Shown in pieces: positions 25,689 through 32,810 of a stretch of 32,810 nucleotides of DNA (position 1 is the first letter of the stretch; every line of letters starts with the position of its first letter). This DNA comes from Prolixibacteraceae bacterium (lineage in GTDB: Bacteria; Bacteroidota; Bacteroidia; Bacteroidales; Prolixibacteraceae): positions 1-32,810 of the forward strand of contig CANJNY010000046.1 in NCBI GenBank assembly GCA_947475715.1, in the 5' to 3' direction. The notes under the pieces are model-generated. The model had not been told where the DNA came from and ran no database searches. It saw only the letters and a list, made by a program, of their open reading frames with translations. The translations under genes and the position numbers were made by a program.

Positions 25689-26930
25689 TTACCGATCAAT
25701 TCTGAAAGGCTTAATATCCAGACTCATTTTATTTTCATAGAGCAGTTCGCTGAGTAATTTTCCGGTTGCAGGAGCCAGGGTAATGCCCATCATCGAATGA
25801 CCGGTTCCCACAAATACATTTTGAAATGAAGGAATAGGTCCAATAAATGGCAATCCATCGAAAGAACAAGGTCTATGTCCCTGCCAGATTTGTTCCTGTT
25901 CTATTTTCAGATCCACTTCCGATGGATAAAATTGTCCGATAGCCTGTATAATTTGCTTAATTCGCATCTGTCTGATTTTCAATCCGCCATATCCCAGTTC
26001 CATGCCACCTCCGAATTGTGTCCGGTTGTTCCCAAACGGAGTTACGGCAACATTTGCGTCGGCCAGCAAAGCAGGATAATGGATTGGGCGAGCCGTTTGT
26101 ACTTTAAAGCTATACCCCTTGCCCGGTTGAACATCCAGATTGATCCTAAGTTGTTTCAGGATTTGAGTACTCCAGAATCCAGCGGTAATTACCAGCTGAT
26201 CGAATTGAAAGCTTCCAGATTGGGTTTCAAGCGAAATTGCTTTTTGTCCTGAAGTAATTACTTTTTGCAAAGCACAATTTCGTATCAGAGTAACTCCCGA
26301 TTTTTCCAGTCCCGAAATTAAAGATTTCATCAGTGTTGAAGGATCCAAATGAGCATCCGATTTGTAATGAACCCCTCCGGAGACCCTGGGTTTGGCATCG
26401 AATTCCATACGCTGAATCTCAGTGGCCGATAACGTTGAAACCTCCAAACCGGCATGACGGGCAATTTCAGCCTCTTCCAACAGTTCATCTCCAATTTTGG
26501 CTGATTGGTACAGCATCAGCAAACCTTTGTGCCACAATGGAAAATCAAGCTCTCCGGACTCTTTGAGGTCGGAATACAGATCTTTACTAAAAAGACTCAA
26601 CTCTTTTAAGACCGGAATCGATTTTTCAACATGACTTGCCGAAGCTACCCCGGCAAAACGCATATACCACCGTATCAAATCGTTGTCGGGAGCCATTCGG
26701 ATAGCTAAAGGTGATGTTGGATTAAACATGTTTTTAATTCCTTTGACTAACATGCCCGGTGATGCCAGCGGCACCACATGACTGGGGACGATAAGTCCGG
26801 CATTTCCAAAAGAGCAACCATCAGTGAGATCACCACGATCAATCACTGTAATTTCAGCCCCTTTTTTGCTGAGATACCAGGCAGTAAACAGACCAATTAC
26901 CCCTCCGCCAACAATTACGATCCTGCTCAT
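25689..26930 (-). CDS. FAD-dependent D-amino-acid/hydroxy-D-proline dehydrogenase (DadA-like)
   Basis: A 413-residue flavoprotein of the DAO/DadA family. The FAD-binding motif IVGGGVIGLFTAWYLSKKG is at the N-terminus, with TVIDRGDLTDGCSFGNAGLI following. The C-terminal substrate-domain markers are RPCSFDGLPFIGPIP and GTGHSMMGITLAPATGKL. As last gene of the operon with 4-hydroxyproline epimerase, its likely substrate is cis-4-hydroxy-D-proline, oxidised to pyrroline-4-hydroxy-2-carboxylate (the LhpB/HpoX-type step), with electrons passed to the respiratory chain rather than O2. DadA acting on ordinary D-amino acids cannot be excluded by sequence alone; the operon makes the hydroxyproline role much the better reading. 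It lies 12 bases after the epimerase stop. Confidence 0.88.
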   Translation of the reverse strand: MSRIVIVGGGVIGLFTAWYLSKKGAEITVIDRGDLTDGCSFGNAGLIVPSHVVPLASPGMLVKGIKNMFNPTSPLAIRMAPDNDLIRWYMRFAGVASASHVEKSIPVLKELSLFSKDLYSDLKESGELDFPLWHKGLLMLYQSAKIGDELLEEAEIARHAGLEVSTLSATEIQRMEFDAKPRVSGGVHYKSDAHLDPSTLMKSLISGLEKSGVTLIRNCALQKVITSGQKAISLETQSGSFQFDQLVITAGFWSTQILKQLRINLDVQPGKGYSFKVQTARPIHYPALLADANVAVTPFGNNRTQFGGGMELGYGGLKIRQMRIKQIIQAIGQFYPSEVDLKIEQEQIWQGHRPCSFDGLPFIGPIPSFQNVFVGTGHSMMGITLAPATGKLLSELLYENKMSLDIKPFRIDR

Positions 26931-26942
26931 AGTCTTTATTAA

Positions 26943-27947
26943 TTAGATCACTTGAAAACCAAAAGCATACGGATCATCCTGATCATCAATAAAAATGTTA
27001 TTAAACCCGGTAATTTTTGCCCATCCTTCAATGCTAGGAATAATTGCGGCATATTCCCCAACAACGGTAAGATCTTCAACGCGCCCTAAAAACTGACTCC
27101 CAATGATACTTTCATGCAGAAATTTATCCCCTTTTTGTAGTTTGCCTCGCGCAGTTAATTGTGCCATCCGGGCTGATGTTCCGGTGCCACATGGCGAGCG
27201 GTCAATGGCTTTGTCACCGTAAAAAACAGCATTTCTTCCATCGGCTTCAGATGACAATGTTGCACCTGTCCACTCGATGTGACTAACGCCTGCAATCTGC
27301 GGATTTTCGGGATGCTGAAACTTATACTTGTCATTGATTAAAGTACGAAGTGGACGGCTGAAGGCAATCAATTCATCGGCCGTATACTTTTCCAATCCTT
27401 CAAAATTTTCCTGAGGATCGACAATGGCATAAAAATTCCCTCCATAAGCCACATCAAACTTTAGTTTTCCCAAATGCGGAGACTCAACTTCCATATCTTT
27501 TCCGGCCAGAAATGATGGCACGTTGGTTAGTTTTACCGAACTCACTTTTTTTCCGTTCATCTGATATTCTACCTTAATCAATCCGGCAGGGGCCTCCACA
27601 AGGAGAAAACCGGGATTTTTCGGAGTGATCAACCCTTGCTCTATGACAACAGTAACAGTACCAATGGTTCCATGTCCGCACATAGGCAAACAACCGCTTG
27701 TTTCGATAAACAAAATTCCCATGTCGTTGGCCGGATCGCTGGGTGGAAAAAGGATGCTTCCCGACATCATATCATGTCCGCGGGGTTCATACATCAATCC
27801 TCTCCGGATCCAGTCAAATTCTTTCATAAAATGGAGCCGACGTTCGAACATGTTCTTTCCTTCCAGAAATGGCGCGCCGCCGGCAATTACACGCACAGGA
27901 TTTCCACAGGTATGAGCATCCACACAAAAAAATGTTTTTGAAGCCAT
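26943..27947 (-). CDS. 4-hydroxyproline 2-epimerase (proline racemase family)
   Basis: A 334-residue cofactor-free epimerase converting trans-4-hydroxy-L-proline to cis-4-hydroxy-D-proline. Both catalytic cysteines are present: Cys90 in MCGHGTIG and Cys253 in DRSPCGTGTSAR. This two-Cys arrangement separates epimerases/racemases from trans-3-hydroxyproline dehydratases, which carry Thr at the second site. The N-terminus DAHTCGNPVRVIAGG is also family-typical. Proline racemase is the alternative, but linkage with the deaminase and semialdehyde dehydrogenase favours hydroxyproline. It lies just four bases after the aldehyde dehydrogenase stop, within a tightly packed operon. Confidence 0.92.
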   Translation of the reverse strand: MASKTFFCVDAHTCGNPVRVIAGGAPFLEGKNMFERRLHFMKEFDWIRRGLMYEPRGHDMMSGSILFPPSDPANDMGILFIETSGCLPMCGHGTIGTVTVVIEQGLITPKNPGFLLVEAPAGLIKVEYQMNGKKVSSVKLTNVPSFLAGKDMEVESPHLGKLKFDVAYGGNFYAIVDPQENFEGLEKYTADELIAFSRPLRTLINDKYKFQHPENPQIAGVSHIEWTGATLSSEADGRNAVFYGDKAIDRSPCGTGTSARMAQLTARGKLQKGDKFLHESIIGSQFLGRVEDLTVVGEYAAIIPSIEGWAKITGFNNIFIDDQDDPYAFGFQVI

Positions 27948-27951
27948 GATC

Positions 27952-29541
27952 TTAAGTTTTAATCGGTTCTTTTGTTAGCTGACCATCAATCCGACGCCAA
28001 ATATTGAGCGGATTGGCATCTTTCAATTCGTCGGGTAGATAAGCGTTGGGTGCATCCTGAAACGCCACCGGCCGAACGAAACGTTTGATGGCATCCACAC
28101 CTACAGAGGTAAACCGGGTATCAGTTGTTGCCGGGAATGGCCCTCCATGCTGCATCGAATAACAGACTTCAACACCGGTTGGAACTCCATTAAAAATCAA
28201 TCGTCCAACTACCTGCTGAAGGATTTCAATTTGACTCCTGAAAGTTGTAAGATCGTCTGAAGTTCCAATCACCGAAGCGGTTAATTGTCCACGGAATGTT
28301 TTCAAAACTTCCGTCAATTCTTCTACTCCCTCAGCTTCAATCAGCAGGGAGAAAGGTCCAAAAATTTCTTCTGCCAAACCTGGCTTCGCAATGAAATCGT
28401 TTCCTGAGACCTTTACAACAAGCGGTCTTCCGCGTAATTCACCGGCTTTTAAATCCGATTCAGCTAACTTTTCAATAACAGGATCCTCCAGTAAGTCTTT
28501 GGTAATCCGCACAAAAGAGCTGCTGATGTTGCGGTGCAGCATCGGCTCCGGAAGAAGTTTCCGGATTTGTACAGAAAGTTCAGTTTTAAATGCTTCTGCT
28601 TCAGGAGATCTCAATACAATAAGCACGCCAGGATTGGTGCAAAATTGTCCGGCACCCAGATTAAGCGATCCGGCGATCGTTGCAGCCAGTTTAGCAGGGT
28701 CTTCTTTCAACTTTTCAGGAAGAAGCATTACCGGATTCACGCTTCCCATTTCGGCAAAAACAGGAATAGGTTCTTCTCGTTTCTGTGCCAGTTTATACAA
28801 ACTTTTCCCTCCGGAAAATGAACCGGTGAAAGCCACCGATTTCACTTCCGGATGAAGTACGAGTAACTGTCCAACCGACAAATCGATGTCGTTGAGCGAG
28901 GAGAAAACCCCATCGGGCATATCTGTCTTTTGTGCTGCCCGGATAATGGCTCCCGCAACCAGTTCGTTGGTTCCGGCATGATAAGGATGAACTTTTACAA
29001 TGACCGGATTCCCGGCGGCGAGTGCTGAAGTTGTATCTCCACCAGCCGTTGAAAATGCCAGTGGGAAATTGCTTGCGGTAAAGACAACCACCGGTCCTAT
29101 GGGCTGCACCATTTTCCGGATATCAGGACGAGCCACTGGTTTACGCTCCGGCATTGCAGGATCAATGGATGACTCAACCCATGATCCATCTTCCAAAACT
29201 GAGGCAAATAGCCGCAACTGACCCACTGTACGGCCGCGCTCACCGGTGATCCTCCCTTCGGGCAAGCCCGACTCAGCGCAGGCTCGTTCAATAAGAAGAG
29301 GACCCAGAAGTTCAATTTCCTCCGCGATGGCCCGCAAAAAAGCAGCTTTTTCTTTTCCACTCTTTTTTCTGAATACTTTATAGGCATTTACAGCTTTGTT
29401 AACCGCCAAATCTGTTTCCTGTTTAGTTGCCTGAACAAATAACTCAGGTAATTCCTGAAGATTAGCCGGACTAAAAGTTTGAAAACTATTCAATCCTTCT
29501 GCTTTCAGCTCATACCCGATAAAGTTTTTTCCGTGAATCAT
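27952..29541 (-). CDS. Alpha-ketoglutaric semialdehyde dehydrogenase (2,5-dioxovalerate dehydrogenase)
   Basis: A 529-residue NAD(P)-dependent aldehyde dehydrogenase of the KGSADH type. NAD-binding and active-site segments are GPVVVFTASNFPLAFSTAGG, KVHPYHAGTNE, VAFTGSFSGGKSLY, the general-base FAEMGSVNPV and the nucleophile GAGQFCTNPG. The length, somewhat over the roughly 480-500 of common ALDHs, and the GQFCTNPG form match enzymes converting 2,5-dioxopentanoate to alpha-ketoglutarate. It would carry out the last step of hydroxyproline breakdown, feeding the TCA cycle. It lies 10 bases downstream of the DapA-like gene and four bases upstream of the epimerase. Confidence 0.9.
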   Translation of the reverse strand: MIHGKNFIGYELKAEGLNSFQTFSPANLQELPELFVQATKQETDLAVNKAVNAYKVFRKKSGKEKAAFLRAIAEEIELLGPLLIERACAESGLPEGRITGERGRTVGQLRLFASVLEDGSWVESSIDPAMPERKPVARPDIRKMVQPIGPVVVFTASNFPLAFSTAGGDTTSALAAGNPVIVKVHPYHAGTNELVAGAIIRAAQKTDMPDGVFSSLNDIDLSVGQLLVLHPEVKSVAFTGSFSGGKSLYKLAQKREEPIPVFAEMGSVNPVMLLPEKLKEDPAKLAATIAGSLNLGAGQFCTNPGVLIVLRSPEAEAFKTELSVQIRKLLPEPMLHRNISSSFVRITKDLLEDPVIEKLAESDLKAGELRGRPLVVKVSGNDFIAKPGLAEEIFGPFSLLIEAEGVEELTEVLKTFRGQLTASVIGTSDDLTTFRSQIEILQQVVGRLIFNGVPTGVEVCYSMQHGGPFPATTDTRFTSVGVDAIKRFVRPVAFQDAPNAYLPDELKDANPLNIWRRIDGQLTKEPIKT

Positions 29542-29551
29542 GGTGAATCTC

Positions 29552-30466
29552 TTACAGATTTAAATAATCAGGTAACTCCGGACGTGAAGCGAGCGCCGTG
29601 ATTAAAATATTCAGGATTCGTTCGCGTTCGGCACCAATCAACGCAAGACGCGGTGGACGTACATTTTCATTACCAAGTCCAGTGAGTGTTTCAGCCAATT
29701 TAATGTTCTGCACCAGTTTTGTTGAAACGTCCAATTCAAGAACTGGCAAAAACCAGCGGTAAATTTTCAGGGCTTCCTGAATTTTTCCGGCTTTAATCAG
29801 GCGATAGATCGCAACTGTTTCGCGTGGGAAAGCGCAAACCAAACCAGCCACCCAGCCATCGGCACCCATCAGCAGACTTTCCATTCCAAGGGTATCCACA
29901 CCGGTCAAAACTGCAATGCGTTCGCCAAATTCATTTTTCATTCGGGTGATATTCGAAATGTCGCGTGTCGATTCTTTCACAGCCTGAATAGTTGGCAAAT
30001 CTTCCAACTGATGGAACATTTCGGGAGAAATCCAAATTTTGTAATCAGCAGGATTGTTGTACAAAATAATTGGTAAATCGGTCGCTTGCGCAACAACTCT
30101 GAGGAAAGCAACCGTTTCGCGATCGTCTGAAGTATATCGCATCGGGGGCAAAAGCATCAGTCCATCGGCACCATTATCGCGGGCACGTATAGCAGCCTCC
30201 ACAGCCGCCTTGGTTGATTGTTCAGCCACGTTCATTAAAACCGGCACTTGACGGGCAACTACACTAACTGTGTGTATTAGCAGCGCATCTTTTTCTTCCT
30301 GAAGTAAAGTACTTGCCTCTCCCAAAGACCCGCCCAAAATAATACCATCCACTCCGGCATCGAGTTGAGCTCTAAGATTAAGGTCAAAGGCGTCAAAATC
30401 CAATTGATCATCGTCAGTGAATTTTGTTGTGACTGCGGGGAAAACCCCTTTCCATTCGAATTTCAT
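29552..30466 (-). CDS. DapA-family lyase, probable pyrroline-4-hydroxy-2-carboxylate deaminase
   Basis: A 304-residue (beta/alpha)8 lyase of the dihydrodipicolinate synthase/N-acetylneuraminate lyase family. The Schiff-base Lys164 is in QAVKEST, Tyr136 in LYNNPADY, and the carboxylate-binding loop is GGSLGEAS (45-52). In operons with 4-hydroxyproline epimerase, family members deaminate pyrroline-4-hydroxy-2-carboxylate to alpha-ketoglutarate semialdehyde (LhpC type). It is the first gene of the four-gene operon; a -7 match lies 69 bases upstream. Sequence alone cannot exclude another keto-acid substrate, and lysine biosynthetic DapA is made unlikely by the context. Confidence 0.9.
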   Translation of the reverse strand: MKFEWKGVFPAVTTKFTDDDQLDFDAFDLNLRAQLDAGVDGIILGGSLGEASTLLQEEKDALLIHTVSVVARQVPVLMNVAEQSTKAAVEAAIRARDNGADGLMLLPPMRYTSDDRETVAFLRVVAQATDLPIILYNNPADYKIWISPEMFHQLEDLPTIQAVKESTRDISNITRMKNEFGERIAVLTGVDTLGMESLLMGADGWVAGLVCAFPRETVAIYRLIKAGKIQEALKIYRWFLPVLELDVSTKLVQNIKLAETLTGLGNENVRPPRLALIGAERERILNILITALASRPELPDYLNL

Positions 30467-30534
30467 TATTTCAACTATTTGATGTTATAAAATTCCCAAT
30501 ATTTGTACTTAGGATTTAATCATCGCTTATTCTG

Positions 30535-30542
30535 CAAAATTA
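30535..30542 (-). promoter_or_regulatory. Candidate -7 element (TAATTTTG) for the hydroxyproline operon
   Basis: Read leftwards it is TAATTTTG, matching TAnnTTTG, 69-76 bases upstream of the DapA-like start. It lies in the 151-base gap after the aminopeptidase gene. No clear -33 match. No regulator gene lies nearby. Confidence 0.4.
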
Positions 30543-30617
30543 TTTAGAATCAGTCTATATAAACACCCTGATATTAAACTAAAGATGCAAGATGAAGAGC
30601 TTACCGTTTAAGATAGA

Positions 30618-32003
30618 CTAATAATTCCTTATTGACTCCACCTCTTCAATCGTTTTGGGTTTTTCTTTTCCAAGACGACGATAACCGTTTTCAGTGACAA
30701 GAAAATTTTCTTCGTTTCGGATTCCGCCAAAGTTCCTGAATTTTTCAATTTCAGTCCAGTTTAAAAATTCATTAAATTTTCCTTCTGCCTTCCATTTATC
30801 AATTAATTCGGGAATAAAATAGATACCAGGCTCAATAGTGAAAACGTGACCCGGCTGAAGCTCCTTGGCAAATCTTAATGATTTAAGTCCAAATTGAGTA
30901 CTTTTAGGTTCACCGTTATACCCAACCCAAACTTCGCCCAGATCTTCCATGTCGTGTACGTCCAGACCCATCATATGCCCTGTTCCACAAGGGAAGAATA
31001 AGGCATGTGCCCCGACGGCAACGGCTTCATTTTCATCTCCTTTCATAAGTCCTAATTGTTTCATCGAATTGGTCAATGAAAGACATGCAGCCAAATGAAC
31101 CTCCTTAAACGGAATACCCGGAGCAATGGTTTTGACTGCTATTTCGTGCGCCATAAGGCTTGCCTGATAGATCTCTTTCTGAATAGTGGTAAATTTTTTG
31201 CTTACCGGAAAGGTACTTGAAAGATCACCCGCATAATGCAATTGCGATTCGGCACCTGCATCCACAAGAAATAAATCTCCTTCCTTCAGCAAGTTATGAT
31301 GTGAATGATTATGCAGTGTTTGTCCGTTAATGGTGGCTATAATCGGGAAGGAAATATTACAATCCTGCTCCAAGGCAACTTCATAAACCCTGGCCGCTAT
31401 TTGTGCCTCTATCATTCCTGGACGCGCCATTTTTATAGCAGCAACGTGCATATCCACCGATAGGTCCACTGCCTTCTCAATTTCGGTTATTTCTTCAACC
31501 GATTTGATTTCACGCTGACTTACAACACCTTTCACCAGAGCCAAAGAAGCCAGACCATTGATTTGATCAGGTGAGAGATTGAGCAAAGATTGAAGTTTGA
31601 GTTTGTTTTCGGCACGATAGGGAGGTAGAAAATGGATTTTTCTACCCGCATTTCCGGCTTGTTTCAGAAACCCAGATAAACCGGAAACCGGCATTGATTC
31701 AGAAATTCCTGATTGAAGGGCACGTTCCATAATGGTTGGCTGAGGGCCCATCCAGACAATGTCATCTATGGTATAATCATTACCAAAAATAATCTGGCGC
31801 TGATTATCAACATCAATTATTGCAGCGATTGACGGAAAGTCAATACCAAAATAATATAAAAAGGAGCTGTCCTGCCTGAAATGAAAGGTGTTATCGGTAT
31901 AATTCATGGGGGATTCATCATTACCCAGCAACAGGATTACTCCTGAACCCATCTTGTTACAAAGAACCTCTCTTCTTTGTGAATAAACGTCAGTTTTAAA
32001 CAT
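30618..32003 (-). CDS. Xaa-Pro aminopeptidase (M24B, aminopeptidase P)
   Basis: A 461-residue dinuclear-metal peptidase that removes an N-terminal residue followed by proline. The N-terminal creatinase-like domain covers about 1-170. The C-terminal pita-bread domain has all five metal ligands: Asp248 and Asp260 (VDAGAESQLHYAGDLS), His343 (GTGHMMGLDVHD), Glu391 (TIEPGIYF) and Glu431 (GGIRNEENFLV). No signal peptide is seen, so it is cytoplasmic. Collagen-type peptides are rich in X-Pro and X-Hyp bonds. Its position directly upstream of the hydroxyproline operon, same strand, suggests it frees imino acids for that pathway; the 151-base gap suggests a separate promoter is possible. Confidence 0.93.
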   Translation of the reverse strand: MFKTDVYSQRREVLCNKMGSGVILLLGNDESPMNYTDNTFHFRQDSSFLYYFGIDFPSIAAIIDVDNQRQIIFGNDYTIDDIVWMGPQPTIMERALQSGISESMPVSGLSGFLKQAGNAGRKIHFLPPYRAENKLKLQSLLNLSPDQINGLASLALVKGVVSQREIKSVEEITEIEKAVDLSVDMHVAAIKMARPGMIEAQIAARVYEVALEQDCNISFPIIATINGQTLHNHSHHNLLKEGDLFLVDAGAESQLHYAGDLSSTFPVSKKFTTIQKEIYQASLMAHEIAVKTIAPGIPFKEVHLAACLSLTNSMKQLGLMKGDENEAVAVGAHALFFPCGTGHMMGLDVHDMEDLGEVWVGYNGEPKSTQFGLKSLRFAKELQPGHVFTIEPGIYFIPELIDKWKAEGKFNEFLNWTEIEKFRNFGGIRNEENFLVTENGYRRLGKEKPKTIEEVESIRNY

Positions 32004-32626
32004 AATATTTGATCGTTATTAGTTATAAATATTGTTCAGATCAGGCAAAAAGTTAGCATTCGAGTAACTCTTTGGAACTACAAAATTTTCCTTTATGGTA
32101 CAAATTGAAGACACATGCAGGAAATTGAAACCAAACCGACCTTGTCGTTTGTATGCAAACCACGAGTGCTACCAAATAGTTGCAGGCGAAGGCGACATCC
32201 ATTGTCTTATTGTAAATAAAAAAGTAGCCGGCCCATTTTTTAAACGTTTAGTCATCTCACCGATACCGAAACGGTCGTGGAAAAAGAATGCAACGGTTAA
32301 TTCCCGGGCAGCAGTTGTAACGGGAATATCCGGCATCGTGTCCAAATCCTGATTAACGTAGACAAAAATAGTCAGAACTTATCCAAAATCTTGTTTATCA
32401 ATCATAATATAATTCAAAAGAACCAAGAAAATCGAGGAATAAGCACTGATCGCGTACATTTATCTCAAATATTCAAAGGGACCAGGCACAATAAGGCTAT
32501 GGATAATATCTGATACTGGGGAAAAATCGGTAAAAATGATTTTGTGGAACTTAATTCTCCGGTAATAAACTGATAATTTTAATTCCGGAGCCATCCTGTT
32601 GGGTAAGAAGATAAAGTTTTATCAAT
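32004..32626. other. Intergenic stretch with one unassigned open frame
   Basis: No recognisable gene lies between the aminopeptidase start and the rRNA operon. A + strand open frame at 32095-32352 (85 codons) encodes a basic peptide with CRLYANHECYQIVAGEGDIH and AAVVTGISGIVSKS that matches nothing I recognise. The opposite strand is also open over much of it (32178-32345), which suggests either a chance frame or a gene remnant. A possible dyad CTCCGG/CCGGAG lies near 32557-32590. Confidence 0.4.
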
Positions 32627-32674
32627 ATTCGTATAGGATTCGTGTAATTCGTATAGAATTCGTGTAATTCGTAT
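32627..32674. repeat. Second GTGTAATTC repeat tract
   Basis: ATTCGTATAGG, then ATTCGTGTAATTCGTATAG and again AATTCGTGTAATTCGTAT: two exact copies of GTGTAATTC interleaved with GTAT variants. It is the same motif as the tract at 25548-25600 and lies immediately beyond the rRNA terminator. Confidence 0.75.
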
Positions 32675-32682
32675 CCAATAGA

Positions 32683-32714
32683 AAACCCCGGACTCAATTA
32701 AGAATCCGGGGTTT
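32683..32714 (-). terminator. rRNA operon terminator
   Basis: A perfect ten-base stem, AAACCCCGGA (32683-32692) with TCCGGGGTTT (32705-32714), with a 12-base loop, sits seven bases beyond the 3' end of the 5S gene in the direction of transcription. The stem ends in T residues leftwards. Confidence 0.8.
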
Positions 32715-32721
32715 GAATAAG

Positions 32722-32810
<89 letters not shown>

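Noticed and set aside
26943-27947. trans-3-hydroxy-L-proline dehydratase
   Set aside because: Both catalytic positions are Cys, whereas the dehydratase has Thr at the second.
29552-30466. Lysine biosynthetic DapA
   Set aside because: Operon context with epimerase and semialdehyde dehydrogenase points to the hydroxyproline deaminase role.

Overview
The window looks like chromosomal DNA from a member of the Bacteroidota, most likely a Bacteroidales/Marinilabiliales-type anaerobe or facultative anaerobe; this is inferred from gene content, not from a species match. The signs are: many secreted proteins with short lipoprotein or Sec signals; TAnnTTTG (-7) promoter-like elements upstream of several genes; the gene order ileS - dksA-like - lspA; a GH127-type beta-L-arabinofuranosidase; a PDZ-S41 lipoprotein; and, at the right edge, a 5S rRNA reading leftwards with a strong terminator, so the window ends inside an rRNA operon.

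Layout, left to right. 1-386: non-coding DNA with a GC-rich palindrome and dispersed repeat fragments. 387-3339 (-): a two-gene unit, a membrane tetraheme cytochrome fused to a SUMF1/FGE-like domain, then a Tat-exported lipoprotein oxidoreductase of the Gfo/Idh/MocA family. 3340-4279: a gene-poor gap holding the decayed 3' end of an unidentified gene and a terminator. 4280-7231 (-): a three-gene unit made of a TorF-like outer-membrane protein and two different pentameric ligand-gated ion channel (pLGIC) subunits. 7594-9165 (+): a MacA/RND-type periplasmic adaptor abutting yidD. 9213-11720 (+): a complete ZnuA/C/B-type metal importer. 11741-14365 (-): a large secreted protein with a degenerate transglutaminase-like domain. 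14515-16344 (+): GH127 enzyme. 16377-17390 (-): dusB. 17518-18438 (+): CPBP membrane protease. 18564-20524 (-): S41 peptidase lipoprotein plus a DUF2147 protein. 20637-25362 (-): ileS, dksA-like, lspA. 25689-30466 (-): a complete four-gene hydroxyproline catabolic operon. 30618-32003 (-): Xaa-Pro aminopeptidase. 32004-32810: intergenic DNA, rRNA terminator, partial 5S rRNA.

How genes work together. The four-gene operon encodes epimerisation of trans-4-hydroxy-L-proline, oxidation, deamination/dehydration to alpha-ketoglutarate semialdehyde, and oxidation to alpha-ketoglutarate. The neighbouring aminopeptidase P cleaves X-Pro bonds, so the 25.7-32.0 kb block reads as use of proline/hydroxyproline-rich (collagen-like) peptides. 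This block is bracketed by two tracts of the same short repeat (GTGTAATTC), about 7 kb apart.

The most striking content is the porin-like gene with two tandem, diverged pLGIC subunits (relatives of GLIC/ELIC and animal nicotinic receptors). Both keep an acidic residue at the intracellular mouth of the pore helix and Leu at 9', so both would be predicted to be cation channels, possibly hetero-pentameric. Second is the tetraheme cytochrome-SUMF1 fusion, whose SUMF1 domain lacks the catalytic cysteines of true formylglycine-generating enzymes. All functional statements come from reading motifs; no database search was possible.
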